64,000 nt of DNA from Ectobius pallidus (GCA_964059195.1 CAXKWD010000003.1:16474606-16538605); one strand, 5' to 3'; positions 51,201-58,803 are shown, numbered from the stretch's first letter. Notes: generated by a model from the letters alone, not told the origin. Program-made: numbers and translations.

Positions 51201-54200
51201 AACTTATAAATGAAGAAAACTTTTCTTTATTATAAACCTTATTTGATCACTCAAACTTCACTTTTAAGTGTTTACGTACACATAACGCATTTCACAAGTG
51301 ACTTGCTTGCATCCTCAGATAAGGTCCACTGCCGGGTCTATTGTTGGGCTGATAGATGTCTCTGTAGGAAGGTTCATTCTGGAGATAAGGTCGCTTTCCT
51401 TTGGCATGTCAAGATTTACTAAATTACTTTTATTTCTTTGGATGAATATTTTCCAATACTGTCAGATCAACCGGTTTATGACCTGACTATATGGGAAAAA
51501 TCTTCATCCAAAGAAATAATAATTTAGTAAATTTTGACATGCCAAAGGAAAGCGACCTTATCTCCAGAATGATCCATCCTACAGAGACGTCTATCAGCCC
51601 AATAACAGACCCGGCAGTGGACCTCATCTGAGGATGCAAGCAAGTCACTTGTGAAATGCTATGTGTAAGTAAACATTTAAAAGTGAAGTTTGAGTGATAA
51701 AATAAGGTTTTTTAATAATCTGACCTCTTCACTGTGAGTCCCGCTAACATTATGTATGATTAAACTTTTCTTTATTAATTTGTTATTGTATGTGAAGGGT
51801 CATACTGTAAAAAAATTGTCCAAAAGCATTTTTGTGTTGATATTTGCCCCTTTTCAAGCCATTTTGTGGATTACTCGCAGAATTAGCTTATCCACAGCTG
51901 CCACCCAATTCCATGAATAATGGAGGGTTTCCTGTATATGATTTTGGTCTCGTTACTTGATATTCGATACTCTGATACTTTCATTCTTGAAATAAAGTAG
52001 TAAAATACACACACCATAAAATAATGGAACTTTTCTACAGTGAAGCAATACACTACATTAATTAAGTGAGATGGTTATCATTTAAACACTTTAGACTTCA
52101 CTTTTGCTTACATTTTTTGCAGAATGTATGTTTCATGAGCTTTACCCAAATTCTGACTAGCAGTGGAAAATATGGGCAAAGCCCATGAAACGTACGTTCT
52201 GTTTTTGTGGTGCTGTCCGCATGACAAACACAGAGAAGCATACAGTACATACACACATAAAAAGAATTAATTATAATTATTAACTGTCCACCTACGGTTA
52301 ATCAACATATAAGTCCAGATAATTATATAAGATAACCAATTAACTATGAACACAAATTACAGTTAAATGTCTTAAGCAGTTATTTTCCCCAGCTCTAATC
52401 TCTAGAACCAAGAAAAGATCTGAAATACTATGCAAGTCACAATGTAGGAGATATGTAAGAGACATACCTGTAAATGCTGGAGATCATCTTCCTGTATATT
52501 GTGTAACAGATTATAGATCTGAACAGAACTAAGCATTGTGCTTAATGCAAACACCGTCGCACAATCTCGCACTGTGCTCTCGCTGTCGAAGGCTCCTTGC
52601 GTGTCCATTAAAATGACAGCAACCTGGAAAATCAGTTATTTATTAATAAGATGCATCAAGAACAAGTAAAATAGTTGAATCTATTCCTGAATGACATTCT
52701 TCTTCTTACGGTGAGGAATGTTATGTACTGTAAATAGTTGAATCCTTGTGTTTTGTCCATTTTGTAGTGATGTAATAACTTAATGATTCATTTAGAGCAT
52801 ATAGCTTTTTTCCTGACACTCACTACTGTACAGCAATGTTAATTACCTTGTTGGAGCACTTCAGCTGAAGATGGCCGCTCCACGCGGTTGAAAGTGCTCC
52901 AACAAGGTAATTAACATTACCATACCACAGTAGTGAGTGTCAAGAAAGAGCTATATGCTCTAAATGAATCAATAAAATGGTTGATGTGGTAGTATTACAT
53001 ACATTTGGGAGGTCACAGATTCGAATGTAAGTATGAGTTTTGGAGAGTTTTCCCCACACACATAGGTGAGTAACAGTTTGGAATTTACTTAACATTATTT
53101 TATTTTATTTATATATTTTCCTCTGGTGTAGGTTAGGTCTTATGGCCTGCTCTTCCACTAACTAGAGATGAATACATACTAACATAATTCAACCAATAAT
53201 CTAATTTAAGAGTGTATGAATATAAGTGATCCTTACATATAGTTAACAGTTAATTAAGTCTCACAAACTAAACTAAAATGACCATACAGCTTCAGACAGC
53301 AATCAACTGATAGCATCCTCATCTTGTTGCACATTAAAGTGTCACAATGTGCCAGAGGAGAGATACGGTATGTTATGTAGAGTTCTGTGAAGTCATTAGG
53401 CTATTAGGCATTCAGAAAACCAATTTTCAATATTTATAGATTCTATAATGAAGACATACTGTGTATCATTTCAGAAATATTAGTTTTGGCATTGGTTCAC
53501 AGTCAAGTGTTAACTGATCTAACCTTTAAAATTCCGAGTGTTCGACAGCTTTTATATTCTCATCATTAGAGACGAGACTTTTATGCACTATAAAATTGCG
53601 AAATATGCATGCATTCATGCATTATCAAACCATGAAACATGCACTATCAAGGGAAAAATACACTAAAATATGCACTAACATTTATGGCCCAATATGACAT
53701 TTTTTAGTACACTTTATCTGAAATTATAATAGATCGCTTTTGGAACATTTAGCTGGAGGCATAGTAAAATCACAGAACAGACAATCACACTAACCACTGC
53801 ACACACTGTAAAGATACTGCAGGTTTCCCGAGCCCTGACAAAGTACAATGCACCCCAAGTGCGGGCCGGAAATAGGTGGGGGTGGACAAAGGCAAGGTCA
53901 AATTCCTTTTTGCACATCTCGCGCCACTTCACAAACGTCTGTAAAAATGGGTAGTAAAAATCGAAGATAGGGAAACTTTGCCACAATGTCACTTTCTTGA
54001 AAACCCATTATACATGCATTTAAACTGAATATAATGTATATTATATGCATGATTTAGCCAAAAATGCCCTAAATATGCTTTATGCATGTTTTTTCCTCCA
54101 AAAAGGTCAAAACATGCAAACATGCATGGAAAAAGTATACATATTTGGAACCAGAAAGTAATGACATGGGTAAGTACTCAGTTTGAGCTATGTCCTAAGT

Positions 54201-57200
54201 TCTCATAAAAACATGCATTTGCATGAAAGTCTCGTCTCTACTCATCATCATTTATACTTAATACCTAGCTCTACTGATATTTTTCAAAGACAAGAGCCAA
54301 AATAAAATATGAAACAAATGAAAAAAATACATAATGTCCATTGTCTAAGCATGGTACGACCCAAAAGGTATCTAAACCAAATATTAAATATAGTTTGTAT
54401 ACAACTTTTCGTTCTTCAGCTATGCTAATCATACACACACAGACATGTACACAGACACACAAGTTTCTGAAAACAGTACTTTTGAGTTCAAGTGGAGTTA
54501 AAAACGTGTGTTTTATGTTGAAAACTCAACATCGAGTTCCATGGTTGAACACAATATTTCCTATACATATAGTACCTTCGGTAAAAGAGCATCCTTAAAT
54601 TTATCTAATAACATAATTAATTTCCTGTAGAAATAGCATCAACAGACTTGTACTTCATACCACATCATATTTCACCTCCCATTATGTGTTAGCTATGAGA
54701 GAAAACAAATGAGATTCTGAAGCATGAAACCGGATCCAATGAACAATCAAGATAAATGCTAATTATATAATAACTTCCCACACTTCCCAGTCAGCAATTA
54801 TCTCCACCTGGTTGTGAGTTAGGTGCAAAAGAGATCAGATAAATCTGCCATGATAATGTGTACTGTTAGCTTTCTGCAAGGAAGAGCATATTTCCCACAC
54901 AGGTTAAAGATACAGGTCTTTTATAATTACTAGAGCCCGGATTTGTATGCAAATTGCATGTTCTTTTTTTTTTTAAGAAAAATCTACCTATTGCAATCGA
55001 TACCATGTCATGACTTTCGAAAAATTCTTTCATATCATTACGTTTCTTGCCTCCCTAAGTACAAAACCACCGCCCGTTCAATTTTTTTTTTGGGGGTCAT
55101 ATTTATATACATAAATATACATAAATATACATATCTTTACATGCTAGCGGCCGTAACTTGGAAGATATTTTAACCAAATTTTATTATGTTCGGACAAGTT
55201 CGTTAATGAGCAAAATGGCCCAAGGGGGGGGGGGTCAGGGAGGGGGGGGTTGAAATTTTGAAAAATTTATATCTCGGCCCCTATGAAGTAAAGAGGGAGA
55301 CTTTGTTTGAACAAATTACAGTGCTCCCTATGGAGTTCACAGTGACACCAACGATTCGGGGGTTTTGGGGGTACGAGTAGGGGTGGGGGGATGGAAATTC
55401 AAAATTTTTGAAACGTCTTGTGGGGTATCGTTGACAAGCTCTTGATGAGTACTCTACAAATCAATAACTAGTTTCTCTCATATGAGGCGAGATTTGAATG
55501 TTTGAAAAAGTGCTCTTTCCTCTTTTTTGCAGTTATTATTGCGGGTTTGTCATGCCAAGGCTAAAGAAGAAGAGCACAACAACAATAAATTAAACTAAAA
55601 GCATTTCGAAATCTACCTCAGCCTGTAGGCCTGCCTAAAGGGATTTTATATATTTAAATGTATGCCTAAATGATATATGTTGTAAGTATCACTTTTCCAG
55701 ACAATCTGAACAGTATTTGTTCATGCATATCTCCAGGAGCAGATGCATATTTTAAGTTCTAAATGAAAAAATTGCATGTTTTACTCTTAAATGTGGTATT
55801 AAATTATATTTTTCCCTTTGGGTAGTTAATACTGGTACTTTAAAGTCTTTGCAACCCATCTATATTTTTTTATTTTATTTATATGTGTATTTATTTATAA
55901 ATGGATAGATGGGTGGGCGGATATGTACTCTGGAACCCCTGAAGCTGAAACTAAATAATGTGTAGCTTCGGAGTTTCTTCTAAAAAAAACACAAACAAAA
56001 GGGTCCCGGATGAGTCTTACGTTGCACGAAAACTATGTACCACAGTGTTTTCAGGATTCACTGAAGAAGAGTTGGGGTGTTTTTCATATGCACATGTGAC
56101 ATCATGCGATGTAGAAAGGACGTTTTCATTGTACAAAACCTTCTTCACTGATAGACGTAGTAAGATTATCCCCCCAAAATGGATTATCTGATTTTTGTTC
56201 ATTTGTTTTTGCATATTATGGTGCATATTTTTAAAATTATTCATGTATACTTCCATGCATATTTTGTTATTTGGTTATGCGTACAAATCCGGATTCTAAG
56301 AGATCAGATAAATCTACAGCAGTAAACCCGCATCTCCCATTGTCATGGCCAATGTGGATGTCAGCAACTGACAAGAATGCCAAAGTTCGGCTGTGAATTC
56401 TTGGCATGAAGACAAAGAATTTTGTCAAGCAGTCCTGTATTAATACAACTGGGACCACACCTGTGATTTAGATCAGAGCTACTGAACTTTCTGAACCTTT
56501 CAACAACTGTCTAGCAGTGTGTTCAAAGTCTAGAATTAAGACAATATTGTATATGCACTCCCTGCAAAACACCCACTTTTCTATAACAGTGTGTGAAGTG
56601 ATAAAGTTGTACCTACACTCACTCACTCAATGGCAATAGACAATTCCTAAGCAAGCTACAGGAATATTATCTATTTTATGGAACCTGAAGGTTCATTGCC
56701 GCGCTTACCTGAGCCGAAATTCAATCCTATTCTGTGCTAACTCCATCCAATCATCCCTCGCAAATCCCACTCCCCTTAAATCCATCCTAATATTGTCTTC
56801 CCACCTATGTCTAGGTCTTTTTCCTTCGGGTCTCCATGTCAATACTTTTGAGATATGTCTTTCCTCCCCTATGTGTGCAACATGTCCAGCCCATTTCATC
56901 CTCCATGATTAATTACCCTTATCCGGTGAAGAGTACAGGTTATGAACCTTGTCGTTATGTAGTTTCTCCAGTCTTCTAACCAGTTGAAATCTTATACACG
57001 ATGTTAATAAATAACACCAAAATATTTTACCTGCATATAGAGGGGACTTAGACAAGCAACTTTTATTAGGAGATTTTTGCTCTACGGCGTAAAATGTGTA
57101 TGCTACAGGGCATTAAAGTCATTACAATTACATTACATTAAAGTCATTACAATAACTCAATAATGTAGCGAAATAGGGTTAAAATGTTCATTAAATTGAC

Positions 57201-58784
57201 TTCATGCCTTCCTAGTGTTCGATAAAAAAACCTGACTCTTAATCATTCGTCAACAGCTACCTTATATCATAATTTAGTGTTTACATAATCTGCAATATTT
57301 ACAGACTAATCACATAACTGGTCGCCACTGCAATTAGTCTTTTCTTTATTCACAACTACTGACTACAGTGTTAACAACAAACTTCCTTTGTTTTGCTTTT
57401 CTTTCTAATGTTAGAAGTCAGTGGCGGCCAAACCCTGGGAGATTCTATGCTGTAACAGGAAAAATTGAATCCATAGAGCAAAAATCTCTTAATAAAAGTT
57501 GCTTGTCTATGTCCCCTCTATACACAGGTAAAATATTTCGGTGTTATTCATTAACACCCTGTATAACATTTCCCTACCATAATGATTCTTTAGCACCAAT
57601 AAATTCAATTCTTTTGAAGAAAAAAAAACAGATTTTTCCCCTACCAGTGAATATCTGAATAATACATAGAATCACAATCATGAATTAACACATAAGAGTA
57701 AATTAATCCACTGAGATAATTTGTAAGACTTTATTCTTTTTTTGATCAAATGTTTTTAATCAATTCAAATTTATAATTTGATTTCATCACGTAAAATCAC
57801 CAGTGGGTTATAAATTTGGAATCAATGGGAAGTTCAGTAGCTACCATAGGCACTGACTTTGGGGGCAAGGTACTTTCTGCCCCCTCAAACATCCAAGTTT
57901 TAACCCACCGAACAATATTTTTAAGTTGCCACCTGTGAGTAGCATTCAAAAGGTTAACATAAGATTCTGAAAATATAATTTTTAAAAACCTACATATTAC
58001 TGAACATAGACAAGGCTTGAGCAAATACATGCATACCTCAGTTCTAACTAGTAATAGAATGTCTTGTGAACCACAGCAAAGAAATAAAATTAAACAAAAT
58101 AAAATAAAATAAAATAAAATAGATGTGATACCAGCTGCTCAATGATAATTTACTTTATAATTCGCCGCCTAGGCCTTTCAATGTGCTTGCACCATCTTCA
58201 GGGGATCTTTTTTGCTGGTTTGGAGTCCCAACAATTGTACTTTGTCACAATTACAAAATAAGATAAATTTCACATAAGCTCACAGAAGACAATTCGGTGA
58301 CAGTGTTTTTGTGAGCTTTTGTGAATGTTATCTTATTTTATAAATGTGACTAAATGCAGTTTTGGTTGTAATTATTAGGAACTCCAAACCAGCAAAAAAG
58401 ATGCCCTGAAGATGATGGAAGCGCAGTGAAAGGCCTAGGCGGAGAATTATAAAATAAATAATTGTTAAGCAGCTGGTATCACATTATTTTACTTCAATAA
58501 TCGAACTCAACAGTATCTGACATGTATTTTGATAACTTTACTGCATAGAAACTTACTGACTTCCTACCCAATGAATACTTTTGTCCCTAGTAGTACAAGG
58601 TAAGTTTTTTACTAAAGCATAAATACTTTATAAAAAGAAATAAATGTACCTGCTCTCCATTTGGTAAGTCGGTAAGGAAAACTTCGGACCAAATAAGAAT
58701 ACCCGTGGTGTCTCTTTCTGAACCTCCTCTCCATGAAAAACCCTCCAGTGGCTCATCGTCGCTGCCCATCCACTCTGAATTTCC
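30070..58784 (-). CDS. atl: Atlastin GTPase, 5'-truncated by window edge
   Basis: Nine exons join in phase to 473 codons: 58784-58650, 52623-52468, 50999-50850, 47661-47523, 44282-44098, 35264-35043, 34451-34237, 33480-33414, 30222-30070. The protein is an ER-membrane dynamin-like GTPase that tethers and fuses ER tubules by dimerising across membranes. Visible: switch I SERDTTGI (residues 22-29), G3 DTQG (52-55), guanine-specifying RD (123-124 in FLVRDW), helical bundle (about 190-345), ER hairpin [20 protein letters not shown] plus [17 protein letters not shown] (about 357-400), and an amphipathic C-terminal helix (about 424-449) required for fusion in the family. About 90 N-terminal residues including the P-loop lie beyond 64000. 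Fly atlastin is 541 residues, so this is roughly 85 percent of the gene. Introns carry many transposons. Confidence 0.95.
30358..31069. mobile_element. Pogo/Tigger-like MITE in last atlastin intron
   Basis: CAGTAAAACCCCCTTTTTAC and its inverse GTAAAAAGGGGGTTTCACTG are near-perfect termini adjoined by TA (30356-30357, 31070-31071). Inner sequence repeats motifs such as GTAAATGGCAGGAAA in both orientations. 712 bp, no transposase. Confidence 0.8.
31508..32195. mobile_element. Foldback of mariner-like 3' ends
   Basis: Two inverted arms, about 31508-31800 and 31870-32195, share GTTTCATGTACGAGTTGGCC-like ends (right arm inverse: GGCCAACTTGTATGTGAAAC). The right arm, plus strand, encodes [20 protein letters not shown] and [18 protein letters not shown], the C-terminus of a DUF4817-group mariner-type transposase. 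The left arm encodes a decayed inverse version. Only 3' ends are present, arranged so that both outer ends are the same terminus. Confidence 0.75.
32406..33238. mobile_element. MITE with GGGCCCTATTTCATAAAA termini
   Basis: The 18-bp end GGGCCCTATTTCATAAAA is exactly inverted at 33221-33238. The inside is rich in GACATATTTGTC-like and AATTGTCATGACA motifs. No target duplication could be fixed, so the superfamily is left open. Confidence 0.7.
33414..33480 (-). CDS. atl: Atlastin exon 8
   Basis: Starts after TTTTGCAG; completes a split Arg codon and encodes [22 protein letters not shown], the linker that follows the second membrane segment. Donor GTAAGT at 33413. Confidence 0.92.
34237..34451 (-). 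CDS. atl: Atlastin exon 7 (membrane hairpin)
   Basis: Encodes [19 protein letters not shown], the strongly conserved KAARTPA and two hydrophobic segments separated by a short turn, then WAYV plus two bases of an Arg codon. Acceptor TTCTAG, donor GTAAGT. Confidence 0.95.
34452..35042 (-). other. atl: GC-AG intron in atlastin
   Basis: The exon ends CTGGATCAG and continues GCAAGTTT, so the donor is GC instead of GT. The rest of the donor (CAG|GCAAGT) is a perfect match to U1, as expected for GC donors. Acceptor is TTCTAG. Reading frame and protein homology fix this junction. A mariner-type end (GTCCAGAAAGTAAGTTTCC) lies at about 34620. Confidence 0.85.
35043..35264 (-). CDS. atl: Atlastin exon 6
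   Basis: Encodes [20 protein letters not shown], then [12 protein letters not shown] and [12 protein letters not shown], the middle and distal helices of the stalk bundle. Acceptor TTCTTAG; donor is the GC type described separately. Confidence 0.95.
35345..36234. mobile_element. Pogo/Tigger-like element split by a nested repeat
   Basis: Ends CAGCAAACTCCTGATTATCC and GATAATCGGGAGTTTACTG are inverted and adjoined by TA (35343-35344, 36235-36236). A GTGCCAGAATG repeat (35744-36190) has inserted into the middle. No transposase remains. Confidence 0.75.
35744..36190 (+). repeat. GTGCCAGAATG dispersed repeat, copy E
   Basis: The most compact full-length copy: AAATCAGGTAATCTAATGTA, AAAGTGCCAGAATG, CATTAAGCAGGGCTTACAGA, AAAATAGGCACTAAACTGGG, CCAAGTTTCATGAAAATACG and CTCATAAAGTACC, the last tandemly repeated three times at the right edge. 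It is nested in the pogo-like element, so it transposed or was copied after it. Confidence 0.8.
36784..39144 (-). mobile_element. Near-complete hAT transposon with 8-bp TSD
   Basis: Exact GTCTACAC duplications (36776-36783 and 39145-39152) flank inverted ends CAGTGGTCTTCAACC and GGTTGAATACCACTG. The right end includes a GC-rich GGGCCGC/GCGGCCCGC palindrome cluster (39094-39132). The 2361-bp length and one long transposase frame make it the youngest-looking element here. It is in the fifth atlastin intron. Confidence 0.92.
37078..38868 (-). pseudogene. hAT transposase with one internal stop
   Basis: From ATG 38868 an uninterrupted 546-codon frame reaches TAG at 37230-37228; the same frame then stays open for 49 more codons to TAA at 37080-37078. 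Order: BED-type zinc finger (CLVCNES...LKRHYDTKH, residues 36-59), catalytic-core block [17 protein letters not shown] with the first Asp, [10 protein letters not shown] with the second, [26 protein letters not shown], and the C-terminal dimerisation region [19 protein letters not shown]. The style matches the hAT group related to vertebrate GTF2IRD2/ZBED5-type domesticated genes. The stop sits where relatives have Gln (CAG to TAG), removing the last helices. Confidence 0.9.
39153..40280. other. Intronic DNA, nothing recognised
   Basis: AT-rich atlastin intron sequence without element ends or coding frames. Confidence 0.5.
40285..40345 (-). mobile_element. tRNA-derived SINE head fragment
   Basis: A perfect minus-strand B box within GGGTTCGAGTCCCACCTCGG (B box at 40318-40308) is followed by TCATGGGTGTTTATG, a common SINE junction. 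No A box or acceptor pairing was found upstream, so it is not a tRNA gene. Confidence 0.55.
40546..40734. mobile_element. Penelope-type hairpin element 3
   Basis: ATTTTATTAATATGAGTTGA and TTGAACTTCACTTACCAATC in the left arm recur inverted in the right arm up to 40734, giving arms of about 85 bp around 40640. GATTCACTTCACTGTG adjoins the right edge. The left arm carries a hammerhead motif on the minus strand. Confidence 0.7.
40599..40645 (-). ncRNA. Hammerhead ribozyme motif, copy 3
   Basis: Minus strand: GTAG, TTGAAGA (40638-40632), a stem-loop beginning ACAG and closing CTGT, GAAA (40613-40610), ACGCGT as stem III, cleavage base C40604, CTAC. Stem I pairs GTAG with CTAC (4 bp), unlike the CAG/CTG of copies 1 and 2, yet still complementary. 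The first core base is U instead of C, which should weaken cleavage. Confidence 0.55.
41482..42157. mobile_element. Mariner-type foldback element, TA target
   Basis: Ends CGAGGGTGGATCAAAAAGTA and TACTTTTCGATCCACCCTCA are inverted, adjoined by TA (41480-41481, 42158-42159). Pairing continues inward: TAGCCATCTGCGGACTGCTG at about 41680 mirrors CAACAGTCCGCAGATGGCTA at about 41940, so the arms are about 250 bp with a 190-bp loop. GAGGGTGGATCAAAAAGTAA is mariner-like. No intact ORF. Confidence 0.8.
42590..43085 (+). pseudogene. Decayed mariner-type transposase fragment
   Basis: The plus frame near 42825 reads [19 protein letters not shown] then [13 protein letters not shown] after one stop. 'WPPxSPDLTPxDFFLWG' is the signature around the third catalytic Asp of mariner-type transposases. 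Upstream and downstream frames are full of stops. Confidence 0.65.
44098..44282 (-). CDS. atl: Atlastin exon 5
   Basis: After TTGTTTCAG, AC completes a split Asp codon; then [36 protein letters not shown] and [14 protein letters not shown], the G-domain end and first stalk helices. Donor GTAAGT follows GTT at 44098. Confidence 0.95.
44358..45091. mobile_element. MITE with long inverted arms, TTA target
   Basis: GGGGGGACATACAGCTTTGG and CAAAGCTGTTGTGTCCCCCC are inverted ends; TTA flanks both (44355-44357 and 45092-45094). Inversion continues with GTGAAATTCATAGGTGA, TCTAACAAGTTCTTTATTGAC-like and CATTACAAAATGGCAGCCAT-like segments. The 3-bp TTA duplication suggests the PIF/Harbinger group; that is inference. 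Confidence 0.65.
45100..45670. other. Intronic DNA, nothing recognised
   Basis: Atlastin intron 4 sequence without element ends or coding frames. Confidence 0.5.
45673..46039 (-). mobile_element. Deleted mariner-like element with N-terminal transposase
   Basis: 28-bp termini (45673-45700 and 46012-46039, one mismatch; outer bases CAGGGTGTCCACGCTAGAGG) adjoin TA on both sides. The minus-strand frame from 45866 reads [20 protein letters not shown], then [20 protein letters not shown], the helix-turn-helix start of a DUF4817-type transposase. After about 60 residues the frame runs straight into the opposite terminus, so nearly all of the protein is deleted. The element is 367 bp. Confidence 0.88.
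46045..47520. other. Intronic DNA, nothing recognised
   Basis: AT-rich intron 4 sequence. No inverted ends or coding exons could be supported. Confidence 0.5.
47523..47661 (-). CDS. atl: Atlastin exon 4
   Basis: Acceptor GTGTTTCAG; encodes [20 protein letters not shown] and [19 protein letters not shown], then FDGKLS and the first base of a split Asp codon. The CFLMPHPG block is diagnostic for atlastins. Donor GTAAGT. Confidence 0.95.
47750..48532. mobile_element. Tc1/mariner-type MITE, TA target
   Basis: CAGTCGGTCAAATAAAAAAC and its inverse GTTTTTTATTTGACCGACTG, adjoined by TA (47748-47749, 48533-48534). Near-perfect termini of about 27 bp, 783 bp long, no transposase frame seen. Confidence 0.85.
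48633..49339 (+). mobile_element. Mariner-like element with C-terminal transposase remnant
   Basis: Ends share GTTTGGGTATGGATAAAAT (left) and the inverse of ATTTGGGTATGGATAAAAT (right), with a TA at the right edge. The plus strand encodes FQQDGAPL, then [24 protein letters not shown] and a tail similar to ITPVMLQ..WAELLH..CR..GG-type mariner C-termini, broken by stops and frameshifts. FQQDGAP carries the second catalytic Asp and LTPPDF the third. Confidence 0.8.
49601..50812 (+). mobile_element. hAT element with TSD next to a splice donor
   Basis: Exact GTTATAAG duplications (49593-49600, 50813-50820) flank TAGGGCCCGGATTTGTATGT and ACATAAAAATCCGGGGCCCTA. A 99-codon plus-strand frame (49992-50291) and 50490-50640 preserve the transposase C-terminal half; the latter reads [20 protein letters not shown] and [11 protein letters not shown], the hAT dimerisation region. 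Stops separate the pieces. Subterminal sequence is repeated TTTTTAGCACATAAAAA. It lies in atlastin intron 3, 29 bp from the exon 3 donor. Confidence 0.9.
50850..50999 (-). CDS. atl: Atlastin exon 3
   Basis: Acceptor TTGCTTAG; encodes [40 protein letters not shown] and [12 protein letters not shown] in FLVRDW is the guanine-specificity motif of atlastin and GBP-family GTPases. Donor GTAATT. Confidence 0.96.
51235..51710. mobile_element. Penelope-type hairpin element 4
   Basis: AAACCTTATTTGATCACTCA at the left is mirrored by TGAGTGATAAAATAAGGTTT at the right. Arms of about 220 bp face each other around 51470, with CCGGGTCTATTGTTGGGCTG, TCTGGAGATAAGGTCGCTTT and TTTGGATGAATATTTTCC among the mirrored blocks. 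Both arms keep CTGAGGA and GAAA hammerhead core blocks. Right edge followed by ACCTCTTCACTGTG. Confidence 0.8.
51279..51323 (-). ncRNA. Hammerhead ribozyme motif, copy 4
   Basis: Minus strand: TTAT, CTGAGGA (51318-51312), stem II GCAAG...CTTGT with a 7-nt loop, GAAA (51293-51290), ATGCGT as stem III, cleavage base U51284, ATG. Stem I is 3 bp (UAU with AUG, one wobble). The inverted copy on the plus strand (CTGAGGA 51628-51634, GAAA 51653-51656) has CAT/ATG-type stem I sequence but a changed stem III. Confidence 0.5.
52110..52215. mobile_element. Penelope-type hairpin element 5 (decayed)
   Basis: GCAGAATGTATGTTTCATGA and the inverse TCATGAAACATAC-like GCCCATGAAACGTACGTTCTG mirror each other. 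The plus strand has a perfect ATGGGC-AAA-GCCCAT stem followed by GAAA, CGTACG and TTCTG, as in hammerhead copies, but the CUGANGA block has decayed to CAGTGGAAAA. ACAGTGAAGCAATACAC at 52039 probably marks the outer edge. Confidence 0.5.
52468..52623 (-). CDS. atl: Atlastin exon 2
   Basis: Acceptor TTTTCCAG; encodes [40 protein letters not shown] and [16 protein letters not shown] is the G3 motif that follows switch I. Donor GTATGT. Confidence 0.97.
52763..52973. mobile_element. Penelope-type hairpin element 6
   Basis: ATGATTCATTTAGAGCATAT and its inverse ATATGCTCTAAATGAATCA bound the hairpin; ACCTTGTTGGAGCACTTCA is mirrored as AAAGTGCTCCAACAAGGT around 52875. CTGAAGA (52865-52871), a GCCGC/GCGGT stem and GAAA are in hammerhead order, but sequence after GAAA pairs with the segment before CAG, so a normal stem III/I arrangement is not formed. 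Confidence 0.6.
53102..53215. repeat. Dispersed repeat, pair with 8908-9010
   Basis: TTTATATATTTTCCTCTGGT, CTCTTCCACTAACTAGAGAT and CCAATAATCTAATTTAAGAG match the 8.9-kb copy in order and orientation. Confidence 0.6.
53567..54240. mobile_element. hAT MITE with 8-bp TSD
   Basis: TAGAGACGAGACTTTTATGC and its inverse GCATGAAAGTCTCGTCTCTA are flanked by exact CTCATCAT (53559-53566, 54241-54248). Inner sequence is rich in ATGCAT/ATATGCAC motifs. A 92-codon minus-strand frame (53992-53714) has no recognised domain. Confidence 0.88.
54932..56297 (+). mobile_element. hAT element with transposase remnant and nested foldback half
   Basis: TAGAGCCCGGATTTGTATGC and the inverse of TAGAATCCGGATTTGTACGC are the ends. 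The plus-strand frame 55958-56191 reads [20 protein letters not shown] and [20 protein letters not shown], the hAT dimerisation region. A 0.7-kb repeat (54976-55645) is inserted near the left end. Termini are related to the 49601-50812 element. No exact 8-bp target duplication was found. Confidence 0.7.
54976..55645 (+). repeat. Single arm of the 3.6-5.3 kb palindrome
   Basis: Begins AAGAAAAATCTACCTATTGC and ends CAGCCTGTAGGCCTGCCTAA-AGGGA, colinear with 3636-4322 and sharing its G-rich blocks and the ATTCGGGGGTTTTGGGGGTA segment. Here it is unpaired, showing that one arm is the basic unit. Confidence 0.85.
56630..56985 (-). pseudogene. LINE 3' fragment (post-RT domain)
   Basis: Minus strand: [20 protein letters not shown], a stop, then [20 protein letters not shown] and [20 protein letters not shown] followed by [10 protein letters not shown]. 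This 'LHNLYSS...RWAGHVARMGE...GKRPxGRPRxRWEDNI' region follows the reverse transcriptase in a common arthropod LINE group. Its 3' flank matches 9998-10180. Confidence 0.8.
56997..57561. mobile_element. Mariner-type MITE with about 80-bp TIRs
   Basis: CACGATGTTAATAAATAACA and the inverse of CAGGGTGTTAATGAATAACA start termini that stay paired for about 80 bp, including ATAGAGGGGAC and GCAACTTTTATTA. TA adjoins both ends (56995-56996, 57562-57563). No transposase. Confidence 0.85.
58090..58120. repeat. (AAAAT)n microsatellite
   Basis: Five consecutive AAAAT-type units immediately left of hairpin element 7. Confidence 0.8.
58127..58482. mobile_element. Penelope-type hairpin element 7
   Basis: GTGATACCAGCTGCTCAATG is mirrored by the right end (AAGCAGCTGGTATCAC), and TCGCCGCCTAGGCCTTTCA by TGAAAGGCCTAGGCGGAGA. 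Both arms carry CTGAAGA...GAAA hammerhead blocks facing outward (58201-58176 minus, 58406-58431 plus). Confidence 0.75.
58403..58440 (+). ncRNA. Hammerhead ribozyme motif, copy 5
   Basis: GCC, CTGAAGA (58406-58412), GAAA (58428-58431), AGGCCT stem III, cleavage base A58437, GGC. Stem I pairs GCC with GGC. Stem II is poor in this arm, whereas the mirrored minus copy (58204-58167) has a good GTGC/GCAC stem II but only 2 bp in stem I. Confidence 0.45.
58650..58784 (-). CDS. atl: Atlastin exon 1 of window (switch I)
   Basis: Acceptor CTTCATAG at 58790-58785; encodes [20 protein letters not shown], then [20 protein letters not shown] and [13 protein letters not shown] is switch I with the Mg-binding Thr. 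Donor GTACAT after CAG. It starts in phase 0, so the upstream exon ends on a full codon or is the phase-compatible microexon candidate at 62001-62019. Confidence 0.97.
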
Positions 58785-58803
58785 CTATGAAGAGAAATAT
58801 AAA

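Noticed and set aside
52865..52912. Hammerhead ribozyme in hairpin element 6
   Set aside because: Core-like blocks are in order, but sequence after GAAA pairs with the upstream arm and the stem I partner is missing, so it does not fold as a hammerhead.
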